From positions 757,001-821,000 of the forward strand of contig NZ_JABWRD020000001.1 of NCBI RefSeq assembly GCF_014268785.2: DNA of 64,000 bases. Reading direction: 5' to 3'. Each line of letters begins with the position of its first letter. The first letter of the stretch is position 1. The position numbers and the translations under genes are program-made. Under the pieces are notes generated by a model that saw nothing but the letters and a program-made list of their open reading frames with translations, searched no databases and was not told where the DNA came from. This document shows, piece by piece, positions 35,798-44,448 of the stretch. Source of the stretch: Pseudomonas shirazensis (GTDB lineage: Bacteria > Pseudomonadota > Gammaproteobacteria > Pseudomonadales > Pseudomonadaceae).

Positions 35798-36448
35798 TCA
35801 GAACCAGCGGTCGTTGCGTTTGCGACCGCGGGTCAGTGCCGGCAGGATCAGCCCCAACAGCAGGCCGGCACCGGCAATGCTGCCGCCGTAAACCATATAG
35901 CGCATCATCACCTGCTTGTTCTCGTCCCCCAGTTGCGCCTGGGCATCGCGCAGGGCGGACTGGGCTTGGTCGAGTTGCTGGGTCAGGTCTTTGTTGCGTA
36001 CTTCCAGTTCGTCAGCCAGCGTCTTGCGCGAGTCTAGGGTCTCCTGCATGCCCTGCACGCGGGCCTTCCAGCTGTCGTCGATGGTTTTCAGCTGCTCGGA
36101 CAGTTGCGTGACCTTACCGTCCAGCTCTGGCAGGCGTTCGGCCTGACCCGGTACTGCCTGCAGGTCGCTGTTGAGGATCCACACCAGGTCGCCGTTCTGG
36201 CCGCGGATCTGGCTGTAGTTGCCCTGGGTGTCGACCAGGCTGACCTTCTCGCCAGCCTTGAGGCTGCCAACGATGCGGTGGCCATTGGTCGGGCCACTGC
36301 GCACATAGGTGCTCAGGCTGTCACTGACCCAGCGCGCATCGCTACTCGGCTGTTCGGCCTGAACCGGCGCGGCGAGGGCGATCAGGCAAGCGAGCAGGCT
36401 GCCACGCAGGGCAGGACGGACGGGCAGGGCGGGGCGGGAATCGGGCAT
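35798..36448 (-). CDS. TIGR04211-family SH3 domain protein (YgiM-like)
   Basis: 216 residues. Signal peptide (about 10-31, cleavage near PVQA-EQ), a bacterial SH3 domain (about 40-100, YVRSGPTNGHRIVGSLKAGE, NGDLVWILNSDLQ), a coiled coil (about 105-175, heptads around LSEQLKTIDDSW and LEVRNKDLTQQLDQAQ) and a C-terminal transmembrane helix (about 186-205) followed by basic residues. The layout matches E. coli YgiM and the TIGR04211 group, thought to be envelope proteins of unknown job. It abuts the nucleotidase gene end with 3 nt between. Confidence 0.87.
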   Translation of the reverse strand: MPDSRPALPVRPALRGSLLACLIALAAPVQAEQPSSDARWVSDSLSTYVRSGPTNGHRIVGSLKAGEKVSLVDTQGNYSQIRGQNGDLVWILNSDLQAVPGQAERLPELDGKVTQLSEQLKTIDDSWKARVQGMQETLDSRKTLADELEVRNKDLTQQLDQAQSALRDAQAQLGDENKQVMMRYMVYGGSIAGAGLLLGLILPALTRGRKRNDRWF

Positions 36449-36671
36449 GATTATCTTCGCTGCTACTGGACAAAAGTAGGCCCGATGACTGGGCCGATGA
36501 AAGGGTCGGTGACTTGACCGTCAGCCAAAGACCGTTTTTTTGTCAGCAGGTTCACCACCTGGCGTGGGAAATGTCAGCTAAGTGTTGCGGAATTGTTCAG
36601 GGCTGATGATGGCAGGCGTACTGGCCCGATTGCATGAAAATGCCATCGAGCCAGCTCGTTCAATCACGCTT

Positions 36672-38045
36672 TCAGGTCACGACCTGGTAACACGGCACAT
36701 AGGCTGCGCCGCCAGGTAGCTTCATCCGGTGCTGGTCAACGAAAGCCTGCAGCAAGCGCCCCAGTGGGTCCAGCACAGCACTGTCACCGCGGATCTGATA
36801 CGGGCCGTGTTGCTCGATCAGGCGGATGCCATTGTCCTTGACGTTGCCCGCGACAATCCCGGAAAACGCTCGGCGCAGGTTGGCCGCCAGTTCGTGCGGC
36901 GGCAGATCGCGGCGCAGTTCAAGGTTGGCCATATTGACGTGGGTCGGGTCGAACGGGCGCTGGAAGCCCTCTTCAATCTTCAGCAGCCAGTTGAAGTGGA
37001 AGGCATCGTTGCGCTCGCGGCGGAACTGCTTGACCGCCTTGAGCCCCTCGACCATCTGCCGCGCGACCTCGGCCGGATCATCGATGATGATCTGGTAATG
37101 CGCTTGCGCCGCTTCACCCAGGGTGGCGCCGACAAATGCATGCAACTGCTGCAGATAAGCTTCGGCGCTGCGCGGCCCGGTCAGTACCACCGGGAATGGC
37201 AGGCCTTCGTTGTCCGGGTGCATCAGGATGCCGAGGAGGTACAGGAACTCTTCGGCCGTGCCGGCGCCACCCGGGAAGATGATGATGCCGTGACCAACCC
37301 GGACGAAGGCTTCCAGGCGCTTCTCGATGTCGGGCAGGATCACCAGCTCGTTGACGATCGGGTTCGGCGCCTCGGCGGCGATGATGCCCGGCTCGGTCAG
37401 GCCCAGATAGCGGCTGCCGTGCATACGCTGTTTGGCGTGGGCGATGGTGGCGCCCTTCATCGGCCCCTTCATCACGCCCGGGCCGCAGCCGGTGCAGATA
37501 TCCAGCTTGCGCAGGCCCAGCTCGTGGCCGACCTTCTTGGTGTACTGGTATTCCTCGCTGCTGATCGAGTGGCCGCCCCAGCACACGACCATCTTCGGCT
37601 CGACGCCCGGGCGCAAGGTGCGCGCGTTGCGCAGCAAGTGGAAGACGTAATCGGTGATGCCCTGGGAGCTTTCCAGGTCGATGCGCTGGCTGGCCAGTTC
37701 GCTCTCGGTGTAGACGATGTCGCGCAGGGCGCTGAACAGCATTTCGCGTGTGCTGGCGATCATCTCGCCATCGACGAAGGCATCGGCCGGGGCGTTCAGC
37801 AGTTCGAGGCGCACGCCGCGGTCCTGCTGATGGATGCGTACTTCGAAGTCCTTGTAGGCTTCGAGAATGGTCTTGGCGTTGTCGACATGGGCGCCGGTGT
37901 TGAGGATCGCCAGGGCGCATTGACGGAACAGGGTGTAAAGGCTGCCGCTACCGGCTTCGCTCAGTTGCTGAACTTCACGTTGCGACAGCGTTTCGAGGCT
38001 GCCTTTGGGGCTGACGGATGCATTGATTACATTGCGTTGGGGCAT
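36672..38045 (-). CDS. ppnN: Nucleosidase PpnN (LOG-family)
   Basis: 457 residues, the long LOG-family member known in E. coli as PpnN/YgdH, which hydrolyses nucleoside 5'-monophosphates to base and ribose 5-phosphate and is controlled by (p)ppGpp. The LOG motif PGGAGTAEEFLYLLGIL (near 255) and GGHSISSEEY (near 152) are present. The N-terminal MPQRNVINASVSPKGSLE also matches PpnN. The gene is single, with 100 nt to YeiH. Confidence 0.92.
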   Translation of the reverse strand: MPQRNVINASVSPKGSLETLSQREVQQLSEAGSGSLYTLFRQCALAILNTGAHVDNAKTILEAYKDFEVRIHQQDRGVRLELLNAPADAFVDGEMIASTREMLFSALRDIVYTESELASQRIDLESSQGITDYVFHLLRNARTLRPGVEPKMVVCWGGHSISSEEYQYTKKVGHELGLRKLDICTGCGPGVMKGPMKGATIAHAKQRMHGSRYLGLTEPGIIAAEAPNPIVNELVILPDIEKRLEAFVRVGHGIIIFPGGAGTAEEFLYLLGILMHPDNEGLPFPVVLTGPRSAEAYLQQLHAFVGATLGEAAQAHYQIIIDDPAEVARQMVEGLKAVKQFRRERNDAFHFNWLLKIEEGFQRPFDPTHVNMANLELRRDLPPHELAANLRRAFSGIVAGNVKDNGIRLIEQHGPYQIRGDSAVLDPLGRLLQAFVDQHRMKLPGGAAYVPCYQVVT

Positions 38046-38145
38046 CTAAGTCTTTCCTGTGCATGTAAAACTCCTACTTGGACACCACCATACCGACAAA
38101 TGTGCGCCGCAACGAGAGGGCTGTTGAAAATCCCTCGTTAGCTGC

Positions 38146-39210
38146 TCAGCCGAACAGCCGTTGCACGGCCAAGGTGATGCCCAGGCCGCCGCATACCAGC
38201 CACAGATTGAGAATCGCCCCGGTCGCCAGTGCCCGTGGACCGGCCTGACGAATCTGGCTGAATTTGCTCTCCATGCCCAAGGCGGTCATGGCCATGGTCA
38301 AGGCGAAGGTATCGAACTGATTGACCGCGCTCACGACGCTGGTGGGCAGCACCTGCAGCGAGTTGACCAGCACCAGTGCGAGGAAGCCAAAGGCGAACCA
38401 CGGCACGTTGATCCTGCCGTTGCCCTGCGCCTGGCCAGCCTGGCGCGAGCGGCTGATCCACAGGCCCACCACTAGCAACACCGGTACCAGCAGCATGACC
38501 CGGGTCATCTTGACGATGGTGGCGATATGCGTGGCTTCCGGGCTGACGTTGCTCGCCGCGCCGACCACCTGGGCTACCTCATGCAGGGTGCCGCCAAAAA
38601 ACAGACCAACGCCGAGCGTGTCCAGGCCCAGCCAGCCGCTGTTGACCAGCACTGGGTAGAGCAGCATCGACAGCGTGCCGAACAGCACCACGCTGCCAAC
38701 CGCCATGGCGCTCTTGTGCGGCTGCGAGCGCAAGGCCGATTCAAACGCCAGCACTGCGGCTGCACCGCAGATGGCGCTGCCGGCGGCGGTCAGCAGAGCG
38801 GTGTCGCGGTCCAGCTTGAATAGCTTGATGCCGACCCACAGGCCGAGCAGCAAGGTGCTCACCACGATTGCCAGCGACACGGTCAGGCCTGACCAGCCGA
38901 CCTGGGCGATCTCCTGCAGACTGACCCGTAGGCCGAACAAGGCCACGGCGATGCGTAGCAGATTGCGTGCACTGAAGTTGATACCGCTGGCCCAGCCGGC
39001 GGGTATGCCCTGGCGCAGCAAGTTGCCGTACAACGCGCCGGCAAGGATGCCGACAATCAGCGGGCTGATGCCCAGGCTGGCAAAGGCGGGCAGTGCTGCC
39101 AATTGCGTCACTGCCAGGGCGAACAGGGCGACAAACAAGATGCCGTTGAACCGCCCACGGGTGTCGTGAGTAGGCGTATGCGAGTGTGTAACGGGAGCCG
39201 TAGCCATCAT
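38146..39210 (-). CDS. YeiH/UPF0324-family putative sulfate exporter
   Basis: 354 residues with about ten membrane segments and family marks GILAGALYGNLLRQGIPAG near the N-terminus, LTAAGSAICGAAAVLAFE and GGTLHEVAQVVGAASNVSPE in the middle. GGAGG lies upstream of two adjacent ATG codons (39210 and 39207); either could be used and the second has the better spacing. It is divergent from a LysR gene of the CysB-like group with a 14-bp palindrome between them. In E. coli the related pair is yeiH-yeiE, which supports regulation by that LysR. Confidence 0.87.
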   Translation of the reverse strand: MMATAPVTHSHTPTHDTRGRFNGILFVALFALAVTQLAALPAFASLGISPLIVGILAGALYGNLLRQGIPAGWASGINFSARNLLRIAVALFGLRVSLQEIAQVGWSGLTVSLAIVVSTLLLGLWVGIKLFKLDRDTALLTAAGSAICGAAAVLAFESALRSQPHKSAMAVGSVVLFGTLSMLLYPVLVNSGWLGLDTLGVGLFFGGTLHEVAQVVGAASNVSPEATHIATIVKMTRVMLLVPVLLVVGLWISRSRQAGQAQGNGRINVPWFAFGFLALVLVNSLQVLPTSVVSAVNQFDTFALTMAMTALGMESKFSQIRQAGPRALATGAILNLWLVCGGLGITLAVQRLFG

Positions 39211-39257
39211 GCATCCTCCGGTCGAGGTAGCGTTTAGATAGGTCCACGTTAATTCAG

Positions 39258-39271
39258 TTATAAGCTTATAA
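39258..39271. promoter_or_regulatory. LysR-type operator in the YeiH/LysR divergent promoter
   Basis: TTATAAGCTTATAA is a perfect 14-bp palindrome (TTATA-N4-TATAA), which fits the LysR T-N11-A rule. It is 47 nt from the YeiH start and 51 nt from the LysR ATG, so one site could control both. Confidence 0.72.
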
Positions 39272-39322
39272 AAAATCGTGATTCAGGATGGAAAATATCC
39301 GCCTAGCTGATACTTTGTGCAG

Positions 39323-40240
39323 ATGACCCCTGAACAGCTTATAACCTTCGCTACCGTTGCTGAACACGGCAACATCAGCCACGCGGCGCTGGCCCTGCAC
39401 CTGTCGCAGCCTGCCGTATCCGGGCAGTTAAAGCTGCTGCAAGAAGAATTCGGCGAGCCGCTTTATCAGCGTGCCGGCCGTGGCGTGCGCCTGACTGCAG
39501 CAGGCGAGCAATTGCTCGGCCACGCGAAACGGCTGCGCGATACCTTCGTCCAGGCCAAAGCGCTGAAGGACGCGCTGCGCGGGCTGGAGCGCGGCACCTT
39601 GCGCATCGGCGCCAGCACGACCCCAGCGAGTTACCTGCTGCCGTACCTGATTGCCGATTTTCGCCAGCGCTATCCCCAGGTGCTGGTGACGACGATCAAT
39701 GGCAATACCGCCGACATCGTCGCCTCGTTGGGATCGCTGGATATCGCCCTGATTGAAGGCCCGCCCGGTCCTGACTTGCCCGTGGGCACAGGGGTTACAC
39801 CGTGGCACGATGACGAGATCGTCGCCATCGTGCCCAGCCAGCACCCGCTCGCCGCAGTTGAACACGGGCAGACCCTGCAAGCGTTGGGCGCCTATCCACT
39901 GGTGCTGCGCGAAAGCGGTTCGGGCGTACGCCAGTTGGTCGAGCGAGCATTTGCTCGCAGCGGGATGGCGATGCGGGTGGGCCTGGAGATAGCCGGTGTG
40001 GAAGGTGTCAAGGAAGCAGTGCGGGCGGGGATGGGCATTGGTTTTGTCTCGTCGATGTCGATGCGCCACGAGGACGCAGCGCTGCGGCGCCTGCGGGTTG
40101 CCCCGGAGGCGTTGACGCGGCGCTTCTCGATCCTGATGCCGCATGCCGACACGCCGTCGCGGGTGGCGGCGCGGTTTCTTGAGCTCTGTACTGCGCCCGC
40201 TTGCGAGCCGGGGCAGGGCGTTGGCCTGTCGAATCAGTAG
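39323..40240 (+). CDS. LysR-family transcriptional regulator (YeiE/CysB-like), partner of YeiH
   Basis: 305 residues: winged HTH (about 3-62, GNISHAALALHLSQPAVSGQ) and an effector-binding domain (about 90-290). The start at 39323 (MTPEQLITFATVAEHGN) agrees with the family's usual N-terminus; GTG at 39317 would add two codons. Divergent from YeiH over a palindromic operator, so YeiH is the probable target. The last 7 nt overlap the nitrate reductase gene in convergent orientation. Confidence 0.88.
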   Translation: MTPEQLITFATVAEHGNISHAALALHLSQPAVSGQLKLLQEEFGEPLYQRAGRGVRLTAAGEQLLGHAKRLRDTFVQAKALKDALRGLERGTLRIGASTTPASYLLPYLIADFRQRYPQVLVTTINGNTADIVASLGSLDIALIEGPPGPDLPVGTGVTPWHDDEIVAIVPSQHPLAAVEHGQTLQALGAYPLVLRESGSGVRQLVERAFARSGMAMRVGLEIAGVEGVKEAVRAGMGIGFVSSMSMRHEDAALRRLRVAPEALTRRFSILMPHADTPSRVAARFLELCTAPACEPGQGVGLSNQ

Positions 40241-43200
40241 ACATCGCGCAGGTAGCGTCTCTGCTCGCTCAACTGGCGCCAGTAATCAGCGGCAGCGTCG
40301 GATTCCAGGCCACCATGACATTGCGCAACCTGGCGCAGGGCATAATCGACGTCCTTGGCCATGCGGCTGGCATCGCCACAGATATACAACTGCGCGCCTT
40401 CTTGCAGCCAGCGCCAGAGCTCGGCGCCTTGCTCCAGAATGCGGTCCTGAACATAGATTTTCTGCGCCTGGTCGCGGGAAAATGCCAGGCTCAAATGGGT
40501 GAGCAGGCCATCGCGCTGCATGGCTTGCAGCTCTTCGCGGTAATAAAAATCACTGGCCGCGTGCTGCTCGCCGAAGAACAACCAGTTGCGGCCTGGATCA
40601 CCCCGCGCCTGGCGCTCCTGCAAAAAGCCCCGGAATGGCGCCACGCCAGTGCCCGGGCCGATCATGATCATCGGCACCGAGCCATCCACCGGTGGGCGAA
40701 AGTGCTTCGATTGCTGGAGGAAAACCGGCACCTCGGCGTATTCTGCGCGGTCGGCAAGAAAGGTCGAAGACACGCCCTTGCGCTTGCCGTAGCGCACGGC
40801 TGCAACCGTGAGATCGACTGCACAGGGATTGACCTTGGGGCTGGAGGCGATCGAGTACAGGCGCGGTTGCAGGCGTTTGAATGTGCCAAGCAACTCGCTG
40901 GCGCCGCAGTCGATCGGGTAGGCATGGAGCACGTCTGCCAGCTGGCGGCCCCACAGCCACTCATTCAGCTCCGCTTTGCGCTCGCTGCTGAGCAACTGCT
41001 TGAGTTCCGGGTTACCGCTGCGTTCGGCGATCAATGCCAGCGCCTCGCGGCTGGGGCGGGCGATTTCGAAGTGTTCGCTCAGTGCCTGGCCTAACGGAAC
41101 GTCACCAAGCTTGTCGAGGCTGACCGGCGTGTCCGCAGCCAGGCCGGTCAGCTCGAGCACTTCGCCGACAAGTTCCGGGCAGTTGCGTGGCCACACGCCC
41201 AGTGCGTCTCCCGCCTCATAGACCAGGCCTGAATCTTCCAGGGCGAAGGAAAACAAGCGGGTGTCCTTGCTCGCACCCGGCTGATTCAAGCGAACATTGC
41301 TCAACAGGCGTGAGGCATAAGGCTTGGCTTTGCTAGGCGTCGCGCTGGCTGCTGGGTCCTCAATCAGCGCTGTCGGCGCAATATCGAGTGCCTGCTGCAA
41401 CTGCGACAACCAGTTCTCGGCCTGTGCTTCGTAATCGCTATCGCAGTCGACTCGCTCAATCAGGCAGGTCGCGCCCAAGGCTTGCAGGCGATGATCGAGC
41501 TGCTTGCCGTGGTTGCAGAATTGGTCGTAACTGCTGTCACCAAGTGCCAACACGGCATACCGCAGTGACTCCAGCGGTACCTGCTGAGCATTCAATGCAC
41601 TCCAGAAGCGCTCGCCGTTGTCGGGGGGGTCGCCGTCACCAAAGGTGCTGCTGATCAAGGCAAGGGTCTGCGTGCTGGCCAGCTTGCTCGCGGGAAAGTC
41701 CGCCATCGCACACAGCTGCACGTTGACCCCTGCGTCGCGCAAGCGCTTGGCGTAGCGCTCAGCCAGGGCTTCGGCATTGCCGGTCTGCGAAGCCCACAGC
41801 AGCGTCACGCGGCCTGGCAAGGCAGCGTCTTCCTCGGCCCCCATGGTGAGGTCTTCGTGAGCAGGGCTGGCGGTGAGTGCGGGAGCGCTCGCCGTATCCA
41901 GCCACTGGTGGTCGATCAGCTCGACCCGTTGCAGCGCAACCGCACAGCACTTGAATTCGGGTTGCAGCGAAATCGGGTCGACAGCGTCGTTGGTCACGGC
42001 ATTGATCGCCAGGTTGTCGCCAAACACATCGTTCCAGTGAAAAGGTGCAAAGCAATTACCCGGCAGGATCCGTTCGGTGATCACCGCTGGCAATACGGCG
42101 CGACCGCGTCGCGAGCGTATTTCCACGGCGTCTTTGGCCTTGATGCCAAGCATGGCGGCATCCTGCGGGTGGATCTCGATAAACGGCCCAGGATTGAGCT
42201 TGTTCAGCGTGGCCAACTTGCCGGTCTTGGTCAGGGTGTGCCATTGGTGCTGCACGCGTCCGGTGTTGAGCAGCAATGGGAAGGGTTGGTCGGGCATTTC
42301 AGCGGGTGGCAGATGCGGGCGCGGCAGAAACACGGCCTTGCCATGCTCGGTCGGAAAGACGATGGCAGGTCTGCTGCCGTCTTCTGCCAGTGCAAGCGAC
42401 TGGCTGACGCCGTCGTTGAGGTAGCGGACCGGATTGCGCGTCTGGCCAGCGTCCGCAGCGCACGGCCACTGCAGCGGTTGTTCGCGTAGGCGGGCGTAGG
42501 TCGCCCCACGAATGTCATAGCCGCTCTTGGGGTTCCAGGCGCGCTTGATCTCTTCAAATATCTCGGCTGCGCTGCTGTAGCTGAAGGCATCGGCAAAACC
42601 CATCTCGCAAGCCACCCTGGCAATGATCTGCCAGTCGGGCAGGGTTTCACCGGGTGCCTGCACGGCTTGCTGCATCAGGGTCAGGTTGCGTTCGGAGTTG
42701 ATCATTACCCCTTCGGCCTCAGCCCATAGCGCGCCGGGAAGGAGGATATCGGCGTAGCGATTGGTCTCGGTGTCGAGGAAGGCGTCCTGAGTGATCACCA
42801 GCTCAGCCTGTTGCAAGCCATCGATGACCTGCTGGCGGTTGGGCACCGATGCCACCGGGTTGGTGCAGATGATCCAGCAGGCCTTGATCTGGCCACTGCG
42901 CATATGCTCGAACATCGCCACAGTGCCGCCGCCCACGTCCTGCCGCAGGCTGCCGCGCGGGATCGCCCATAGGTCTTCGATGAACTGCCGGTCGGCCTCG
43001 ACCAGCACCGAGCGCTGGCCGGGCAGGCCGGGGCCCATGTAACCCATCTCGCGCCCCCCCATGGCATTCGGTTGCCCGGTCAGGGAGAACGGCCCGCTGC
43101 CCGGGCGGCAGATGGCGCCGGTGGCCAGATGCAGGTTGCACAGCGCGTTGGTGTTCCAGGTGCCGTGGGTGCTCTGGTTGAGGCCCATGGTCCAGCAGCT

Positions 43201-44070
43201 CATCCATTCGCCGGCTTCACCGATCCAGGCTGCAGCCTGATGAAGGTCGGCCTCAGGGATACCCGTGATGCGCGCGACCTGGTCCGGCGGGTAATCTTCG
43301 AGAAACGCCGGCATGGCCTCCCAGCCCGCAGTGAACGCGGCGATGAACGCCGGATCGGTGTGGCCGTTTTTCACCAGCAGGTGCAGCAGGCCGTTGAGCA
43401 GGGCCAGGTCGGTGCCGGGCTTGATTTGTAAAAACAACCCGGCTTTGTCTGCCGTGGCAGTGCGGCGAGGGTCGACGACGATCAGCCTGGCTCCGGCCTT
43501 GACCCGATCCATCATGCGCAGGAACAGAACTGGATGGCAGTCAGCCATGTTGGCGCCGATCACGAAAAACAGCTCGGCCTTGTCGAAGTCCTGATACGAG
43601 CCCGGCGGCCCGTCCGCGCCCAGCGATAACTTGTAGCCGCTGCCGGCGCTGGCCATGCACAGGCGCGAGTTGGACTCCAGGTTGCTGGTGCGGACAAAAC
43701 CCTTGGCCAGCTTGTTGACCAGATACTGCGCCTCCAGCGACATCTGCCCGGAGACATAGAACGCCAGTGCATCGGGGCCGTGCTGTTCGAGGATGGCGCG
43801 CAGGCGCCGGGCGGTCTCGCTGATGGCGGTGTCCATGGCGATCCGCACCGGGTCCTGATTGCGCTGCTGGCGCAGGTAGGCGTTTTCCATCCGGCCAGAA
43901 TCAGCGATGGCCTGGCCACAGGTGGTGCCCTTGGTGCAGAGCCTGCCGAAGTTGCTCGGATGCGCCTTGTCGCCGCTGACCTTGACCACGCGGTTGTGCT
44001 CGACCTGCATGACGATGCCGCAGCCTACGCCACAGTAGGGACACACGCTGCGTACAGTTTTGCTTGCCAT
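40234..44070 (-). CDS. nasA: Assimilatory nitrate reductase fused to a CysJ-like flavoprotein reductase
   Basis: 1278 residues. The N-terminal part (about 1-740) is a molybdopterin nitrate reductase: the CPYCGVGCG motif at about 10 starts the [4Fe-4S] site, with the fourth cysteine in RLCTKGTTCG. The C-terminal part starts with a flavodoxin domain (about 752-895, VTLLWASQTGNAEA) and ends with a ferredoxin-NADP reductase-like region (about 935-1278) including GPGTGVAPFRGFLQERQ. Electrons should flow from NAD(P)H through FAD and FMN to the molybdenum centre in one chain. The ATG at 44070 (MASKTVRS) is chosen over 44133, which lies in the leader. Such fusions occur in Pseudomonas. Confidence 0.92.
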   Translation of the reverse strand: MASKTVRSVCPYCGVGCGIVMQVEHNRVVKVSGDKAHPSNFGRLCTKGTTCGQAIADSGRMENAYLRQQRNQDPVRIAMDTAISETARRLRAILEQHGPDALAFYVSGQMSLEAQYLVNKLAKGFVRTSNLESNSRLCMASAGSGYKLSLGADGPPGSYQDFDKAELFFVIGANMADCHPVLFLRMMDRVKAGARLIVVDPRRTATADKAGLFLQIKPGTDLALLNGLLHLLVKNGHTDPAFIAAFTAGWEAMPAFLEDYPPDQVARITGIPEADLHQAAAWIGEAGEWMSCWTMGLNQSTHGTWNTNALCNLHLATGAICRPGSGPFSLTGQPNAMGGREMGYMGPGLPGQRSVLVEADRQFIEDLWAIPRGSLRQDVGGGTVAMFEHMRSGQIKACWIICTNPVASVPNRQQVIDGLQQAELVITQDAFLDTETNRYADILLPGALWAEAEGVMINSERNLTLMQQAVQAPGETLPDWQIIARVACEMGFADAFSYSSAAEIFEEIKRAWNPKSGYDIRGATYARLREQPLQWPCAADAGQTRNPVRYLNDGVSQSLALAEDGSRPAIVFPTEHGKAVFLPRPHLPPAEMPDQPFPLLLNTGRVQHQWHTLTKTGKLATLNKLNPGPFIEIHPQDAAMLGIKAKDAVEIRSRRGRAVLPAVITERILPGNCFAPFHWNDVFGDNLAINAVTNDAVDPISLQPEFKCCAVALQRVELIDHQWLDTASAPALTASPAHEDLTMGAEEDAALPGRVTLLWASQTGNAEALAERYAKRLRDAGVNVQLCAMADFPASKLASTQTLALISSTFGDGDPPDNGERFWSALNAQQVPLESLRYAVLALGDSSYDQFCNHGKQLDHRLQALGATCLIERVDCDSDYEAQAENWLSQLQQALDIAPTALIEDPAASATPSKAKPYASRLLSNVRLNQPGASKDTRLFSFALEDSGLVYEAGDALGVWPRNCPELVGEVLELTGLAADTPVSLDKLGDVPLGQALSEHFEIARPSREALALIAERSGNPELKQLLSSERKAELNEWLWGRQLADVLHAYPIDCGASELLGTFKRLQPRLYSIASSPKVNPCAVDLTVAAVRYGKRKGVSSTFLADRAEYAEVPVFLQQSKHFRPPVDGSVPMIMIGPGTGVAPFRGFLQERQARGDPGRNWLFFGEQHAASDFYYREELQAMQRDGLLTHLSLAFSRDQAQKIYVQDRILEQGAELWRWLQEGAQLYICGDASRMAKDVDYALRQVAQCHGGLESDAAADYWRQLSEQRRYLRDVY

Positions 44071-44112
44071 CTTCGCCCCTTGAATCTCTGCCCGCCGCAG
44101 CGGTTCAGAAAC

Positions 44113-44160
44113 AAAAAAAGCGCCATGAGACACTCCGTCGAAACGGGGTCTACACGGCGC
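44113..44160 (-). terminator. Attenuator-type terminator in the nasA leader
   Basis: On the minus strand, GCGCC pairs with GGCGC around an inner stem (AGAC-C-CCGT / ACGG-AG-TGTCT with TTCG loop) and T7 follows directly. It lies 43 nt before the nasA start codon and inside the leader transcript. This is the standard arrangement for nitrate-responsive antitermination, where an upstream RNA hairpin controls it (see 44177-44194). Confidence 0.82.
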
Positions 44161-44176
44161 CTTTGTCGTATTAGGT

Positions 44177-44194
44177 GCAGTCTTCGTTGACTAC
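44177..44194 (-). ncRNA. ANTAR-target hairpin (NasT/NasR type) in the nasA leader
   Basis: On the minus strand, GTAGTC-AACGAA-GACTGC forms a six-base-pair stem (one G-U wobble) with a hexaloop whose first base is A and fourth base is G, the consensus seen by ANTAR proteins such as NasR, NasT and AmiR. It lies 17 nt before the leader terminator. ANTAR targets usually have a second hairpin upstream; CGGGC..GCCCG is present further 5' but its loop does not fit. The 379-nt gap upstream of nasA otherwise holds the receiver remnant (44354-44448) and no other gene. Confidence 0.65.
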
Positions 44195-44353
44195 GCAGGT
44201 GAGCTAGCAAACAGCGGGCCATAACCTGCCCGACACCGCCCCGACCCGCGCTGGCGGGCAACTCTATTGGACGCTGTTCACTTACGTTGCACTCAGAATT
44301 TGCACGGGAGGGTAGGGCGCACCAGTTCAGCGCACAGCGCTGGCATGGCTCGT

Positions 44354-44448
44354 TCACCGATGCAACGCGCGGTTCAGGGCCTTGATCAGGTCGCGTTGTC
44401 TTCTACCAGCAGCACCTGGGCGTCGTTTACTGCCAATGGCACTGCCAT
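44354..44448 (-). pseudogene. Collapsed receiver-domain gene behind the PAS kinase
   Basis: Directly after the stop of the PAS kinase, an ATG opens MAVPLAVNDAQVLLVEDNAT, where VLLVEDN is the start of a response regulator receiver domain. The frame soon stops, but in the next frame GACCTGATC onward (44392-44354) reads DLIKALNRALHR and ends in TGA, which looks like the last helix of a receiver domain. The two ends are joined without the approx. 85-100 codons between them, so an out-of-frame internal deletion is inferred. Such a kinase often comes with a separate receiver, which appears lost here. Confidence 0.7.

Noticed and set aside
36729..38141. 470-codon open frame opposite ppnN
   Set aside because: It is the antisense shadow of ppnN, whose LOG motif and protein family are clear; high-GC third positions create it.
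44201..44300. Second ANTAR hairpin (CGGGC..GCCCG) in the nasA leader
   Set aside because: The stem is present but its eight-base loop does not match the A-N-N-G hexaloop pattern.
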